From DFXE01 sp032054765 (GTDB lineage Bacteria; Bacteroidota; Bacteroidia; Bacteroidales; Tannerellaceae), in the NCBI GenBank assembly GCA_032054765.1, contig DAMBSC010000001.1, positions 248,001-312,000 of the forward strand: 64,000 nucleotides of DNA, in the 5' to 3' direction. Shown piece after piece: positions 41,360-51,755 of this stretch. The number at the start of each line of letters is the position of its first letter. The stretch's first letter is position 1. A program made the translations under genes and the position numbers. The notes under the pieces were generated by a model. That model worked only from the letters and a program-made list of their open reading frames with translations, was not told the DNA's origin and did no database searches.

Positions 41360-41367
41360 TATCTTTG
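41360..41367 (+). promoter_or_regulatory. -7 promoter element for the lipoprotein/DUF3160/capA operon
   Basis: TATCTTTG 7 bp before the first ATG; very short leader. Confidence 0.65.
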
Positions 41368-41374
41368 CCATAAG

Positions 41375-41929
41375 ATGAACAGATACAGAATACTATTATG
41401 TATTGTTTTTGCGATCATTTGTTTAGCTTGCAAGAAAGAACAAAATATAGTAAAGTTGAAGATAAAAGATTGTGAATTAGAAGTATTCTTGAAACATTCT
41501 ACAGACTCATTATATGAATTACAGATGACCGTAAATAATAACATACATAATACATGGCCTTTAGAATATCCTGTATACCGATTTGATTATGGCGATGTTA
41601 CTGGTGATGGGATTCCAGAGATTGCTGTCGGGGTGATAAAGAATACTCGTTTTGATCCCCATATCGATAAACGTCTTTTCCTTTTTAGAATAACCGATGA
41701 TTATTATATCCGACCTCTATGGCTGGGATCGAGAGTATCACAACCGTTAAAAGATTTCAGAATAGTCAGAGAAAAAGAACCTGCGATAATCCGGACTGTA
41801 GAGAAAGAGAAAAGTGGCAATTATCTGGTAGCAGAATATCGATGGAAAGGTTTTGGACTCATATTTAATCAATTTATTGAACGCGAGATATCATTACAAA
41901 GAGCACAAAAACTATTAAAAGACAAATAA
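41375..41929 (+). CDS. Putative lipoprotein with FG-GAP-like segment (184 aa)
   Basis: The N-terminal hydrophobic signal MNRYRILLCIVFAIICLAC fits a lipoprotein signal with Cys19 as the lipidated residue. The mature part contains YRFDYGDVTGDGIPEIAVGVIKNT, a calcium-binding FG-GAP/VCBS-type loop (DxTGDGxPE). No enzyme motif. It is the first gene of a three-gene run with the DUF3160 lipoprotein (9 bp on) and capA, so it may act with them at the cell envelope. Confidence 0.7.
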   Translation: MNRYRILLCIVFAIICLACKKEQNIVKLKIKDCELEVFLKHSTDSLYELQMTVNNNIHNTWPLEYPVYRFDYGDVTGDGIPEIAVGVIKNTRFDPHIDKRLFLFRITDDYYIRPLWLGSRVSQPLKDFRIVREKEPAIIRTVEKEKSGNYLVAEYRWKGFGLIFNQFIEREISLQRAQKLLKDK

Positions 41930-41938
41930 TATATATAT

Positions 41939-44389
41939 ATGAAAAAATTATCCGCTTTATTGATCCTTATAATTCTTGTAATTAATACAGGGTGTAAAAA
42001 CAAAAATGCTTCACAAAGTGAAACATCTGGTATGGAGAACCATGATCGTATTGAGCAGTCTTCCGAAAAGGGAACCTCTTCTATACTAACATCTAAAGAA
42101 CTTCCGCAGGAGATTGACCTGAAGATGGATATTAATAATCTCTCCCTGCAAGAACTTCGTATACTTCGCCATTATCCGTATGCTTTGCATGGAATGCATA
42201 TCATGGAAGGAGATATGTATGCTTATTTTAGTGCAAATACAACGTGGTATGTAGAACTGGTAGATAAATTATATATGCAAGATGAAGATATGGTACCTCT
42301 TGATTATAAAGATGTCACTTTGTCTGATGAAGAACAAGCTTTTGTTGACAGAATTGATAAACAGATTGTAGAATTGGAAAAGAACAGTTTTGTATTGGTA
42401 GACCGTTACAGGTTGGCTAATCCGGACAATGTTGTAAACTTGTTTCAGTTTAATGAATACGATGATGAGTTCATGGCCAAATTGAAACAAAATAATTTCG
42501 TGATTATAACCGGAAAGAATGAACAACTTTTTCATTTATATGAAGAGAATGATTACAGAATGATCCCAAACTTTGTAACTACCGACCTCTTCTTGCAGGC
42601 TTTTCATATGTTCTTTTCGTATACTTTAAAAAGTCTTGAACAACAAATGTTTATTCCAACACTAACAGATCTGTGCGAAGAACTGAATAAAGAATGTCTC
42701 CGTATGGCAGAAACCGAATCTGACCCTATTATCAGAAATATGGCAGAATTTAATGCTACATTCTATGCTATTCCTTATTACTTATTGACAGAAAAGGAAT
42801 TGAGAGTGCCGGATGAGTACAGAAAATATTTTCTTAAGGAGATAGCTAATATAGATAATGAGACAGATGATTTCTCTGAATTCATGTCATTTACGGATGT
42901 TTATTTTCCTTATAGTCTGTTTAAACCTCGCGGCCATTATACTCGTAAACCGGAAATGCAGGCTTATTTCAAAGCTATGATGTGGCTTCAAACAGCTCCT
43001 TTCTGTCGGGATAATCAGGATCATCTTAATTATACAATTTTTTCCGCCGTATTGTTGAATACAATTAGGCTAAATGATAATGAAAGGCTTTTAGATCTTT
43101 ACAGTTCGATTTTCGAACCGGTTGTTTTCCTTATTGGATTACCTGATAATCTTTCAGTATTAGATATCACTGATTTCCTTAGGAAAGAAAATATTACCGA
43201 TTTACATGCAGCAATGACCCCAAAGACTGTAAACAAAATAAATGACAGACTGATAGAATTGACAAAGACAAGGAATCAGATAAAACCGAAGATTGAGCTA
43301 AGTTGTCCGGACAAGATAAACTTTATGCCGCAACGTTACCTGATCGATAATGATGTGCTTCAAAATCTGGTGGATATAACTCAAAACAGTGAACGTGCTT
43401 ATCCGAAAGGGTTGGATGTTTTTGCAGCTTTTGGTTCTGAACCGGCAATGGATATTCTAAATAATTTCTATAAAGAAAAGGACAGTTGGAGTCAATATCC
43501 TGCTGAGATGGAAAAGATGCAGAAAAAATTCAATAACTATGATAAATGGAATAATACTGTTTATAATAAATGGATTGAGAGTCTATTAGAACTTCAAAAA
43601 ACAGATAAAAGCTATCCTTGTTTCATGCAAACCAAGGCCTGGGATCGTAAGAATTTAAATACATCTTTAGCTTCGTGGGCCGAACTTAAGCATGATGCTA
43701 TCTTATATGGAGAACAACCATTTGCCGCCGAATGTGGTGGAGGTGGACTTCCCGAACCGATTGTGAGAGGATATGTAGAGCCTAATCTGAAATTCTGGAA
43801 CAAATTATCGGAATTGATTACTCAAACAAAAGATTTACTTGAAAGGAATAAGCTTTTAACTCCTGACTTGGAAGGAAAATTAGGAGAACTATCGAATTAT
43901 GCAGAGTTCCTTATTACGGTAACAAAAAAAGAGCTTGCGGGAGAAGTTTTGAGTGATAATGAATATTATACTATTAAATATATGGGTAGCAGTTTGGAGT
44001 ACTTTACTCTCTCTGTGATTGATCCCGATCTTTATCTTGATAACTGGTCTTTGGTTCAGGGGCCTGACCGTTCGATTGCCGTTGTTGCTGATATTTATAC
44101 TCGTAATGTTCCCGGCTGTAATAAGAATGGGATCTTGCATGTGGCAACCGGTAATGCAAACAGTATTTATGTCGTAGTTGAAGTGGGAGGTAATTTATAT
44201 TTGACCCGAGGCGCTACTTTTAGCTATTATGAATTCGTCCAACCATTAGATACCCGCCTGACTGATGAGGAATGGCAAAAAATGCTTGAAGAAGGAAAGG
44301 CGCCTTCTATACCTGCATGGATGAATAATCTTATTATAGATAAGGAACCAAAAGTGGATGAGCGTATATTTTATAGTTCAGGATGTTGA
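41939..44389 (+). CDS. DUF3160-family lipoprotein (816 aa)
   Basis: Large exported lipoprotein: MKKLSALLILIILVINTGC with lipobox Cys19, then a low-complexity Ser/Thr/Glu linker, then a long helical domain matching the DUF3160 pattern (PNFVTTDLFLQAFHMFFSYTL, SFTDVYFPYSLFKPRGHYT, FMPQRYLIDNDVLQNLVDI, ECGGGGLPEPIVRGYVEP). No function is established for the family. It overlaps capA by 7 nt. Likely surface or periplasmic. Confidence 0.85.
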   Translation: MKKLSALLILIILVINTGCKNKNASQSETSGMENHDRIEQSSEKGTSSILTSKELPQEIDLKMDINNLSLQELRILRHYPYALHGMHIMEGDMYAYFSANTTWYVELVDKLYMQDEDMVPLDYKDVTLSDEEQAFVDRIDKQIVELEKNSFVLVDRYRLANPDNVVNLFQFNEYDDEFMAKLKQNNFVIITGKNEQLFHLYEENDYRMIPNFVTTDLFLQAFHMFFSYTLKSLEQQMFIPTLTDLCEELNKECLRMAETESDPIIRNMAEFNATFYAIPYYLLTEKELRVPDEYRKYFLKEIANIDNETDDFSEFMSFTDVYFPYSLFKPRGHYTRKPEMQAYFKAMMWLQTAPFCRDNQDHLNYTIFSAVLLNTIRLNDNERLLDLYSSIFEPVVFLIGLPDNLSVLDITDFLRKENITDLHAAMTPKTVNKINDRLIELTKTRNQIKPKIELSCPDKINFMPQRYLIDNDVLQNLVDITQNSERAYPKGLDVFAAFGSEPAMDILNNFYKEKDSWSQYPAEMEKMQKKFNNYDKWNNTVYNKWIESLLELQKTDKSYPCFMQTKAWDRKNLNTSLASWAELKHDAILYGEQPFAAECGGGGLPEPIVRGYVEPNLKFWNKLSELITQTKDLLERNKLLTPDLEGKLGELSNYAEFLITVTKKELAGEVLSDNEYYTIKYMGSSLEYFTLSVIDPDLYLDNWSLVQGPDRSIAVVADIYTRNVPGCNKNGILHVATGNANSIYVVVEVGGNLYLTRGATFSYYEFVQPLDTRLTDEEWQKMLEEGKAPSIPAWMNNLIIDKEPKVDERIFYSSGC

Positions 44390-45288
44390 AACAGGTTGTA
44401 CATATTTTCCTGTTATTTTTATGGATACTATTCATTGAATCATGCAAATCGGAGAAAAAAGAACATCTTACCATCTGTTTCACAGGAGATGTTCTTCTTG
44501 ATCGTGGTGTTAGAAAACAGATTGAGAAGAAAGGGGTGGATTACCTGTTTAAAGAAGTAATACCAATATTCCGTTCTTCCGATGCAGTGATTATCAACTT
44601 GGAATGTCCGATAACAGATACTATTTCACCGATCAATAAGCAATTTATTTTCCGGGCGGATAGTGAATGGACTCCATATTTATTAAAAAATGGTATAACC
44701 CATGCCGCATTAGCTAATAATCATACAATGGATCAGGGTAGGAGAGGGCTCGAAAGTACTTCCCGCCATCTAAAAGAAGCCGGTATTATCCCGATAGGAT
44801 ATGGAGTAAACCAATCAAAAGCTTGTGAACCTATATTTATTTATAAGAATGGAATTGAAGTAGCTGTTTTTAATTCTGTTTTGGTTCCAATAGAAAACTG
44901 GATGTATTTGGAAGAGCAGCCCGGAGTTTGCCAGGCTACTATAGATACATTGGTCTCAGAGATTCAAATATTGAAAAGCAGAAAACCTGATTGTTATGTT
45001 TTTGTTACACTTCATTGGGGAATTGAATACCAACAGAACCCTACAATAAAACAACGTAGAGAAGCTTACCGGTTGATAGAGGCCGGAGTTGATGCTGTTA
45101 TCGGACATCATCCCCATGTAATACAAAAAGAAGAGTATTATAAAGGGAAGCCTATCTTTTATAGTTTGGGGAATTTTATATTTGATCAAACAAAGCCAGG
45201 AACAACAGAAGGTTTGTTGCTTCAGGTAGTATTTGAAAAAGAAAAAATTCATTTTAAGAAACATATTCACCCATCTCCCCTGATTTAG
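44383..45288 (+). CDS. CapA/PGA_cap family metallophosphatase-fold lipoprotein (301 aa)
   Basis: Protein of the poly-gamma-glutamate capsule CapA fold, related to calcineurin-like phosphoesterases. A short signal with Cys-Lys (IESCKSEKK) suggests a lipoprotein. Motifs: CFTGDVLLDRGVRK, VIINLECPITD, LANNHTMDQGRRGLEST, TLHWGIEYQ, IGHHPHVIQKEEYYKGKPI and YSLGNFIFDQ. No capB or capC genes are near, so capsule polyglutamate is unlikely; related proteins act in envelope turnover. Confidence 0.88.
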   Translation: MLKQVVHIFLLFLWILFIESCKSEKKEHLTICFTGDVLLDRGVRKQIEKKGVDYLFKEVIPIFRSSDAVIINLECPITDTISPINKQFIFRADSEWTPYLLKNGITHAALANNHTMDQGRRGLESTSRHLKEAGIIPIGYGVNQSKACEPIFIYKNGIEVAVFNSVLVPIENWMYLEEQPGVCQATIDTLVSEIQILKSRKPDCYVFVTLHWGIEYQQNPTIKQRREAYRLIEAGVDAVIGHHPHVIQKEEYYKGKPIFYSLGNFIFDQTKPGTTEGLLLQVVFEKEKIHFKKHIHPSPLI

Positions 45289-45308
45289 TTGATCAGGAGT
45301 GACGGGTG
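45267..45308. terminator. Stem-loop between convergent capA and susD
   Basis: CACCC and CTGAT arms pair with ATCAG and GGGTG around a TTAGTTG loop, with a small internal mismatch. It lacks a long T-run on either strand but sits exactly between converging genes. Confidence 0.55.
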
Positions 45309-45344
45309 AAATATAAATAGAGTTATTTAAATAAGTTCTTTTAT

Positions 45345-47102
45345 TTATTCATTTTCCCACCAGTATAACAGCTTCTGGTTTTTATCTTTCCAGGATTTAA
45401 AGTTTTCACCTCCCGGATATTCTCCCTCACTATTCAATGGTTCAACAAATACCGGCATCTGAAGATCAGGACTATTGCTGTTATTTAAGATCCACATACG
45501 CGCCAGCGTTCTGTTATTATCGCCGGTAATAGGAATATCATATCCGGTAGCACGTGCTTTTTCCCATCCTTCTGTGTTGGTGAACTCTTCTGATGCCGGA
45601 TAATCGGCACGTGAAGGGAATTTAGTACCACTACCATCGTTATATAAAGCAGCTCTTTCTGAACAACTAAGCTTGGGTAACATCGTACGTCTGTGATCAA
45701 AATAGGGTTCTAATACCATGAAGAACACAGCGATCCATTTCTGCTCTGCAATAAGTGTCAGTTTATCCCGGCCACTATCCCATTTCACTTGTTTTTGTGC
45801 CAGATATTCTGAAATATTATTTACTCCCTGGTCTGCAAAAGCTCCTATATATCCTTCGCTGCTAAAGCTGGCTCCGAATTGACCAAAAGCAGCTTCCACA
45901 CCTTTTTCATAATAGTCTCGTGCATCTCCCGCTATGATACCCCGCTGAGAAGCTTCTGCCAGTAAAAATAGCATTTCTGCATACGTGACAAGTATCTCCG
46001 GAGTTTTTCTCGTTTCTTCTGTTGTTTCTCCATTTTCATCCAGGCGTCTGAACCATGGGCCGATATGTGAGGCATACTCTGCACCTCCATTATAGGCTCT
46101 TGCGTCAGAATCCTGAGTAGTTAGTCCATACATGTGACCGATGTATTTGACTGTTCCCGGGTTGGTGGGCAGAAGGCCTTCGTTTTCATTGGCATGTAGT
46201 TTTTTGGGAGGGTAGGCATACAGTGGCAGGCGAGGATCTTTAAGGGAGATCAATCGCTCAATCATTACATTACTGGACATAAGGTTTTCCAACCAGGTAC
46301 TCGGTTCACGTGTAAACATAGACGTCCGGCTGTTTTTACTACCATCATTATGAACATAACAGTTGTCATCGTTTGATGTGAATATCGGGTATTTCTGAGG
46401 ATTGTTCAGTATTTCGTTCAGTATGCTTTTGGAGCTTTCCGGGTCCGCATTATACATGTGCATACACATACGGATGCGCAGGGTGTTGGATAGTTTACGC
46501 CATTTAGTTATATCTCCCTGATAAATATAATCAGATACTGCATCCACATCTGAGGGATTGGCCTCTATCAAATCATTGGCTGCTTTCAATTTTACAAGAA
46601 TGGCGGGATAGATCTCTGACTGTTTGTCATAATCTACTGTGTATACTAATGTGTCTCTTGTTGCCGCAAAATAGGGAATATCACCATAAAAATTAGTCAA
46701 TGTATACATGAGATAAGACTCCCAAATGTCAGCAATGGCAACATATTCTAATCGACCAGAAGTGGTAGCAGCGGTCCGTACATTCTTTATCTGTTTCATA
46801 GCTGTATAACCATGTGGCCACACATTCCCATCAAAATCATGCCATGCCCGATGTCTGCCTCCCTGACTCAGTGATACCGTTCTTCCAATATAACCGGCTA
46901 CCGGCTGGATACTATTATAGGCAGCCCATGTTATATTTCCGCCTCCCATGGCACTTGTGATCATGGCATCCATAAGAGTCGACGGATTATCGGTAAGTAC
47001 TGTGGGAATATTTTTGTTTTCATTGAAATCATCATCCCAATTATCACATCCGGTGAAAAAAATACAAGCTATAGCTGTGATGATAATATATATTCTGTAC
47101 AT
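45345..47102 (-). CDS. SusD/RagB-family outer-membrane lipoprotein (585 aa)
   Basis: Surface lipoprotein that caps the SusC channel and binds ligand. Signal peptide with lipobox FFTGC (Cys19) followed by an Asp-rich start (DNWDDDFNENKNIP). TPR-like helical repeats run through the protein (AIADIWESYLMYTLTNFYGDIPYFAAT, LSNTLRIRMCMHMYN, LVTYAEMLFLLAEASQRG). It lies 21 bp downstream of susC in the same operon. No glycoside hydrolase, peptidase or lyase follows, so the ligand is not evident. Confidence 0.93.
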   Translation of the reverse strand: MYRIYIIITAIACIFFTGCDNWDDDFNENKNIPTVLTDNPSTLMDAMITSAMGGGNITWAAYNSIQPVAGYIGRTVSLSQGGRHRAWHDFDGNVWPHGYTAMKQIKNVRTAATTSGRLEYVAIADIWESYLMYTLTNFYGDIPYFAATRDTLVYTVDYDKQSEIYPAILVKLKAANDLIEANPSDVDAVSDYIYQGDITKWRKLSNTLRIRMCMHMYNADPESSKSILNEILNNPQKYPIFTSNDDNCYVHNDGSKNSRTSMFTREPSTWLENLMSSNVMIERLISLKDPRLPLYAYPPKKLHANENEGLLPTNPGTVKYIGHMYGLTTQDSDARAYNGGAEYASHIGPWFRRLDENGETTEETRKTPEILVTYAEMLFLLAEASQRGIIAGDARDYYEKGVEAAFGQFGASFSSEGYIGAFADQGVNNISEYLAQKQVKWDSGRDKLTLIAEQKWIAVFFMVLEPYFDHRRTMLPKLSCSERAALYNDGSGTKFPSRADYPASEEFTNTEGWEKARATGYDIPITGDNNRTLARMWILNNSNSPDLQMPVFVEPLNSEGEYPGGENFKSWKDKNQKLLYWWENE

Positions 47103-47123
47103 AATCTTTAATTATTTGGTATA

Positions 47124-50100
47124 TTAGAACTGGATGTTTACTGAAAAACCGAGATTTCGGGTACTTGGCACCATTGCTTCTGTTGTTGAAACCCCCGAAA
47201 CGGAAGTATTATTCTCTGTTGTGTACCCTTCCGGGTCTACATATTTTACTTTGCTCCATACGAATAGATTTCTTCCAACAAAAGAAATACTTGCATTTTT
47301 GATAAATGTTTTATTCAGCCACTGCTTAGGCAGATTATAAGTAAAAGTCAATTCTTTCAGTTTCAGGAACGAACCGTTACGAATCCAATAATCATTGTTT
47401 TCACCGTCTCCGATATGTTCTTTATAATAGGTTTCCGCATCGATCTCATCACCCGCCTGGAATGGACGAATTGAGCTAGGATCACCCGCAATTGTCTGCC
47501 ATAAATGGCCCTTAGGAAGTACGCCTCCGTTATTTCTGGCTTCGCCTGTTTCCGGGGCTAGCCCATAGCTATAAAGTGATTTTTCGAATCCGGCATAGAA
47601 AGAATTACCATAATTAGTAAACAGCAAAAAAGACAAACTGATATTTTTATACTGGAAAGAGTTATACCATGAACCGATCCAATCCGGATTATAATTCCCT
47701 AATATAGCCAGATCGTCTGAGCGTTGTATCTTTTTCCCTGCGTCGTGCAATATTGCGCCGTCATAAGCTGCTAAATCCGCCGAATGGATAGAAGGATCGT
47801 ACTCGAATTTTTTTGCGTATCTGGAATAAAGTGCACCCCGACGTTCTCCTGTTTTGTCATAGGTGTACATATTTTCACCAAATCTGACTGTATAAGTCAG
47901 GTCTGGGTTTTCAGGGTCCAGCTCAATAACCTTTGAACGGTCCATAGACCAGTTAACCTCTGTATTCCATGTAAAGTCACGTGTTTGTACGGGAACGGCC
48001 TTTAGGCTGAGCTCCAAACCCTGGCTACTGACTTTACCGGCATTCTTCATCGCGTAATCATAACCGGAAATATTCGATACCTGAACATTCCATATCTGGT
48101 TTCGAGTAACTGTTTTATAATAGTTGAGATCAAGACTTAAGCGGTTTTTAAAGAAACGGATATCCGTACCTACTTCATACGAAGTCGCTATTTCCGGTTT
48201 TAGGTTATATTCGCGTTTTACCTTTCCTTCAGTGATACCGGCTATTCCTCCCGAACCTTCTGTGAATAAATAATCCGGTTGTAACAGACCAGGGTTAGTG
48301 TCGTTACCCACACTGGCAAAACTACCCCGTAGCTTCCAGAAAGAAATGGTTTCAGGTAAGGTAAATATCTCTGTCATCAATAAACTTAAAGAAACAGAAG
48401 GGTAGAAATATGAATTGTTGTTGGAGGGCAGTGTGGACGACCAATCATTACGGGCTGTTATATCCATGAATATCTTATTCTGATAGCTTAGGTTGACAAA
48501 TGAATAAAGTGAGTTTACTCTTTTTCCCGGTCCATACGCATTGGTCGTATATGGATAAGTACTGTAGTTTCCCAGTGTATACACATCAACATCTCCCAAC
48601 ATATAGTTCTTTCCGTTGATTTTATTATCTCCTGATTGGTCCATGTGATTTCCCCCTGCTGATATCTTGAAGAACAGGTCGTCATTCAGAAAATAATTTT
48701 CATAGGAAATCAGGAAATCTGCATTGATCTCTTTATTGCGCCATATTTCAGTAGAGTATCCTCCGTATTTCCTATCCCGACCTTCATCCCGGCCGACAGA
48801 CCCTTTGCGAACAAACCACTCCTTATTTCCGGATTCTGAAATATAACTCATGCGTCCCATTGCAGAGAAATGTTTCAGAAATTTATAGTCTGCAGATAGA
48901 TTGGTAAACCAACGTTCCGTCTCTTTCGGATTTGTATTTTCATATAAAGAAAAGTAGGGATTGTCATTATCTGTCTGCCATATTTTTTGTTCTCCGTCTT
49001 CTTTCCAATAGTCTCGTAAATCATTTAAATTCAAACTGACAGGCCATCTGCGTGGGTCAATAGTCTTATCTCTACCGGAGTCCGATGTCTGACCATTCTT
49101 AGATTTGCTTTTATTGTATTTTACATTGGCGCTTACTCTAAGATCTTTGACTAATTCCCAGGATGTGGAAAGATCAAAACGGTTATTCTGCAGGTCTGTA
49201 TTCGGGATAATACCCTTTTGGGTCATATTGGTATAGGATAAACGATAATTACTTTTGTCAGTTCCTTTGGCAATAGATACATTATTAGTCAATATATGCC
49301 CGGTCTCATAAAAATCCTTGGCATTATTCGGATTACCTTCTCCTGCTGCCAGTTTAGGCCCCCATGACCGATCAGTTCCTTCTAAATAAATACCGCCTGA
49401 TCCTTGTCCATAGTCGGATTGATACTTGGGTAATACCAATGGATTCTGGAACATCGTACTGGAATTTATCTCTACCGATAACTCTTTATTGGCTTTACCT
49501 GATTTAGTTGTGATCACAACTACACCTGAAAGAGCACGTGAGCCATATAGTGCAGATGCTGCCGGCCCTTTCAATACAGAGATATTTTCAATGTCATCAG
49601 ATGCTACATCATTTGAACTTCCCGGTACACCGTCAATAATATATAAAGGTTCGTTACCTCCGGAAATAGAGTTCTCTCCGCGGATTATTATACGGGAACC
49701 TCCGCCGCCGAGACCTCCGCCCCCCTGCGTAATATGCACACCTGATACGCGGCCTGCCAGTGCATTCACAACATCTAATTCTTTTCCTTTGGCTAATTCA
49801 TTACCTCCTACTTCCTGAACGGCATATCCCAGTGATTTTTTTTCGCGTTGAAGTCCTAAAGCAGTAACCACTACTTCATCAATCAGTAGGTTGTCGGTCT
49901 CTAATTTAACATTGATACTACTCTTGCTTCCGACAGCAACTTCCTGGGTAGTGTATCCAATATAGGAAAATACCAGGATGCTGTTATCGTCGGATACGGA
50001 AATATTAAACTTTCCGTCCAGGTCTGTAATTACTCCGATAGTTGTACCCTTTATTACGACATTTGCTCCGATAATAGGTTCGCCGTGTGTATCCGTAACA

Positions 50101-50486
50101 ACACCTGTAACCTGCCTTTTATCCTGCTGTAATAGAGATTTAGTTCTGAGAATAACGGTTTTGTCGTTTATTTGATAAGTTATTCCGGTATTTTTCAAAA
50201 CTATGTCAAGTATCTCAGTGATAGTTTTGTCTTTTACATTGATATTTACCTCTCTGTATTTATCAATCTGATCATTGTTATAGAAAAAGAAAAAGTCAGT
50301 CTCTGCTTCAATCTTACTAAAAAGTGTTCCCAATTCGATATTGTTTTCCCTGATCGTTAACTGGGTTTCCTGTGCATAGCTTAAAGCATGCACATGCATG
50401 AGTCCTACAAAAAACAGTAAAAATGTGATTCTCATAATTTGTGATAAATATTTAGAAATAAGAATTCTAGTTATGCGATTTTTCAT
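47124..50486 (-). CDS. SusC/RagA-family TonB-linked porin with STN signalling domain (1120 aa)
   Basis: TonB-dependent outer-membrane importer. A signal peptide precedes a secretin/TonB short N-terminal (STN) domain at about 45-110 (FSKIEAETDFFFFYNNDQI, ITYQINDKTVIL), the module that contacts the anti-sigma FecR. Then come a carboxypeptidase-like domain (GEPIIGANVVIKGTTIGV, YIGYTTQEVAVG), the SusC plug with RGENSISGGNEPLYIIDGVPG and SVLKGPAASALYGSRA, and a large barrel ending NLGFSVNIQF. STN plus upstream FecR and ECF sigma genes indicates trans-envelope induction by the transported substrate. Confidence 0.95.
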   Translation of the reverse strand: MKNRITRILISKYLSQIMRITFLLFFVGLMHVHALSYAQETQLTIRENNIELGTLFSKIEAETDFFFFYNNDQIDKYREVNINVKDKTITEILDIVLKNTGITYQINDKTVILRTKSLLQQDKRQVTGVVTDTHGEPIIGANVVIKGTTIGVITDLDGKFNISVSDDNSILVFSYIGYTTQEVAVGSKSSINVKLETDNLLIDEVVVTALGLQREKKSLGYAVQEVGGNELAKGKELDVVNALAGRVSGVHITQGGGGLGGGGSRIIIRGENSISGGNEPLYIIDGVPGSSNDVASDDIENISVLKGPAASALYGSRALSGVVVITTKSGKANKELSVEINSSTMFQNPLVLPKYQSDYGQGSGGIYLEGTDRSWGPKLAAGEGNPNNAKDFYETGHILTNNVSIAKGTDKSNYRLSYTNMTQKGIIPNTDLQNNRFDLSTSWELVKDLRVSANVKYNKSKSKNGQTSDSGRDKTIDPRRWPVSLNLNDLRDYWKEDGEQKIWQTDNDNPYFSLYENTNPKETERWFTNLSADYKFLKHFSAMGRMSYISESGNKEWFVRKGSVGRDEGRDRKYGGYSTEIWRNKEINADFLISYENYFLNDDLFFKISAGGNHMDQSGDNKINGKNYMLGDVDVYTLGNYSTYPYTTNAYGPGKRVNSLYSFVNLSYQNKIFMDITARNDWSSTLPSNNNSYFYPSVSLSLLMTEIFTLPETISFWKLRGSFASVGNDTNPGLLQPDYLFTEGSGGIAGITEGKVKREYNLKPEIATSYEVGTDIRFFKNRLSLDLNYYKTVTRNQIWNVQVSNISGYDYAMKNAGKVSSQGLELSLKAVPVQTRDFTWNTEVNWSMDRSKVIELDPENPDLTYTVRFGENMYTYDKTGERRGALYSRYAKKFEYDPSIHSADLAAYDGAILHDAGKKIQRSDDLAILGNYNPDWIGSWYNSFQYKNISLSFLLFTNYGNSFYAGFEKSLYSYGLAPETGEARNNGGVLPKGHLWQTIAGDPSSIRPFQAGDEIDAETYYKEHIGDGENNDYWIRNGSFLKLKELTFTYNLPKQWLNKTFIKNASISFVGRNLFVWSKVKYVDPEGYTTENNTSVSGVSTTEAMVPSTRNLGFSVNIQF

Positions 50487-50573
50487 ACATTTGTTTGTTT
50501 TTAATTTGAAGCCATAAACCGGAATCCGGCAAGATGTAGGGTTGATGGCGGGATTAATAAATTGAAAACTCTG

Positions 50574-50609
50574 TGAGTCGGATGATCTGTGGTGATTTTA
50601 TCCGGCTCA
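50574..50609. other. Stem-loop between fecR and susC
   Basis: GAGTCGGAT and ATCCGGCTC (one mismatch) around an 18-nt loop, in the 198-bp gap. It may separate fecR and susC expression; no clear T-run. Confidence 0.4.
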
Positions 50610-50684
50610 TTATTTTATATTAGGTTAACTACGGTGTCTTCTGTCATAGGCGTTAGCATATTAAATAGATTAAACATATAATTA

Positions 50685-51695
50685 TTAGTCAAAAATCTTT
50701 ATAGTTTTACCCGATATCTGGTACCTGACCGGATAACTCATACTGATTGTTTCCAGTATACTTTGGATATTGTCGTCAAGGGTTACTCTTCCGGTAAATC
50801 GTTTAGTTTTCAACGCCGGAGCCGTCTGAATGTCCAGATCGAGACGTTTGGCTATCATATGGGCTATCTTTTCCAGCGGTACATCAGTAAATCGGTAGGT
50901 TCCATCTTTCCAGGCAATATAGTAAGAGATATCGGTAGTTGTAACTGCAATATTACCTTTTAGGATATCGACCTTGGCTTCTTCTCCCTGGGTTAGCTTA
51001 ACTGATGTTTTCTTTCCGTTTTCACCGGTATAATTAACATCGACGCTGCCTGATATAAGTGATATGATTGTTGTTTTTTCAGATTGGGAATTAATAAAAA
51101 ACTCTGTTCCGGTAACATTTACGTCAATATTTCCTGTGCGAACAATAAAAGGCTGTCCGGTATTTTTGTGGACATCGAAAAAGGCACTTCCTTCTAATTG
51201 TATCATGCGTTTATCACCTGTGAATTCTTCGGGAAAGGTTAGTTTGCTGTTTTCATTTATGAAGACTTCCGAACCATCTGGTAAAAGCAAGGTCTGTACC
51301 CCTGTATGGTTATATACCACATTTTGAACAAGCACCTCCTGCTTTGCAGACTTTTCACGCGCTAAACCGAACCAGACTGCAGATGCGATCAAAGCACCGG
51401 CAAAGACTGCCGCTACATAACCAATCCATAAAGAAGTATTTGATTTTTTCGAATGAGGAGACAACAAGAGCCTCTTTTGGGGTTTATTGTTTATATCTTT
51501 ATAAAGCCTGTTCCATCCCTTACGGATAAATTCTTTATCCGGACTGTTACGGGAATCCCAGATTTCTCCCATTTGGGAATATAACTCCACATGTTTTTTA
51601 TCGCTGTGAAGCCATTCATTCAAAAGACGAATTTCATCTTCAGTTGCAGTCTTTTGAAGATTCCTGATTATTATTTCTTCAGGTATTGATAACAT
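50685..51695 (-). CDS. FecR-family anti-sigma factor (336 aa)
   Basis: Inner-membrane regulator that holds the ECF sigma factor until the SusC STN domain signals. The N-terminal cytoplasmic region has the FecR opening (TATEDEIRLLNEWLHSDKKH). One TM helix lies at about residues 90-110 (WIGYVAAVFAGALIASAVWF), followed by the periplasmic FecR domain (GVQTLLLPDGSEVFINENSKL, VTGTEFFINSQ) and a C-terminal DUF4974-like part (YRFTDVPLEKIAHMIAKRLDLDI, ILETISMSYPV). The sigma gene is 60 bp upstream on the same strand. Confidence 0.94.
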   Translation of the reverse strand: MLSIPEEIIIRNLQKTATEDEIRLLNEWLHSDKKHVELYSQMGEIWDSRNSPDKEFIRKGWNRLYKDINNKPQKRLLLSPHSKKSNTSLWIGYVAAVFAGALIASAVWFGLAREKSAKQEVLVQNVVYNHTGVQTLLLPDGSEVFINENSKLTFPEEFTGDKRMIQLEGSAFFDVHKNTGQPFIVRTGNIDVNVTGTEFFINSQSEKTTIISLISGSVDVNYTGENGKKTSVKLTQGEEAKVDILKGNIAVTTTDISYYIAWKDGTYRFTDVPLEKIAHMIAKRLDLDIQTAPALKTKRFTGRVTLDDNIQSILETISMSYPVRYQISGKTIKIFD

Positions 51696-51755
51696 CTTTA
51701 TCTATATTACATATTCCTCCTTGTAATAATAAGACAAGATGGTTTTTATATTTAC

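Noticed and set aside
49426..49818. Antisense frame of 130 codons opposite susC
   Set aside because: Proline- and serine-rich product typical of a shadow of the Gly-rich plug domain codons; no independent evidence.
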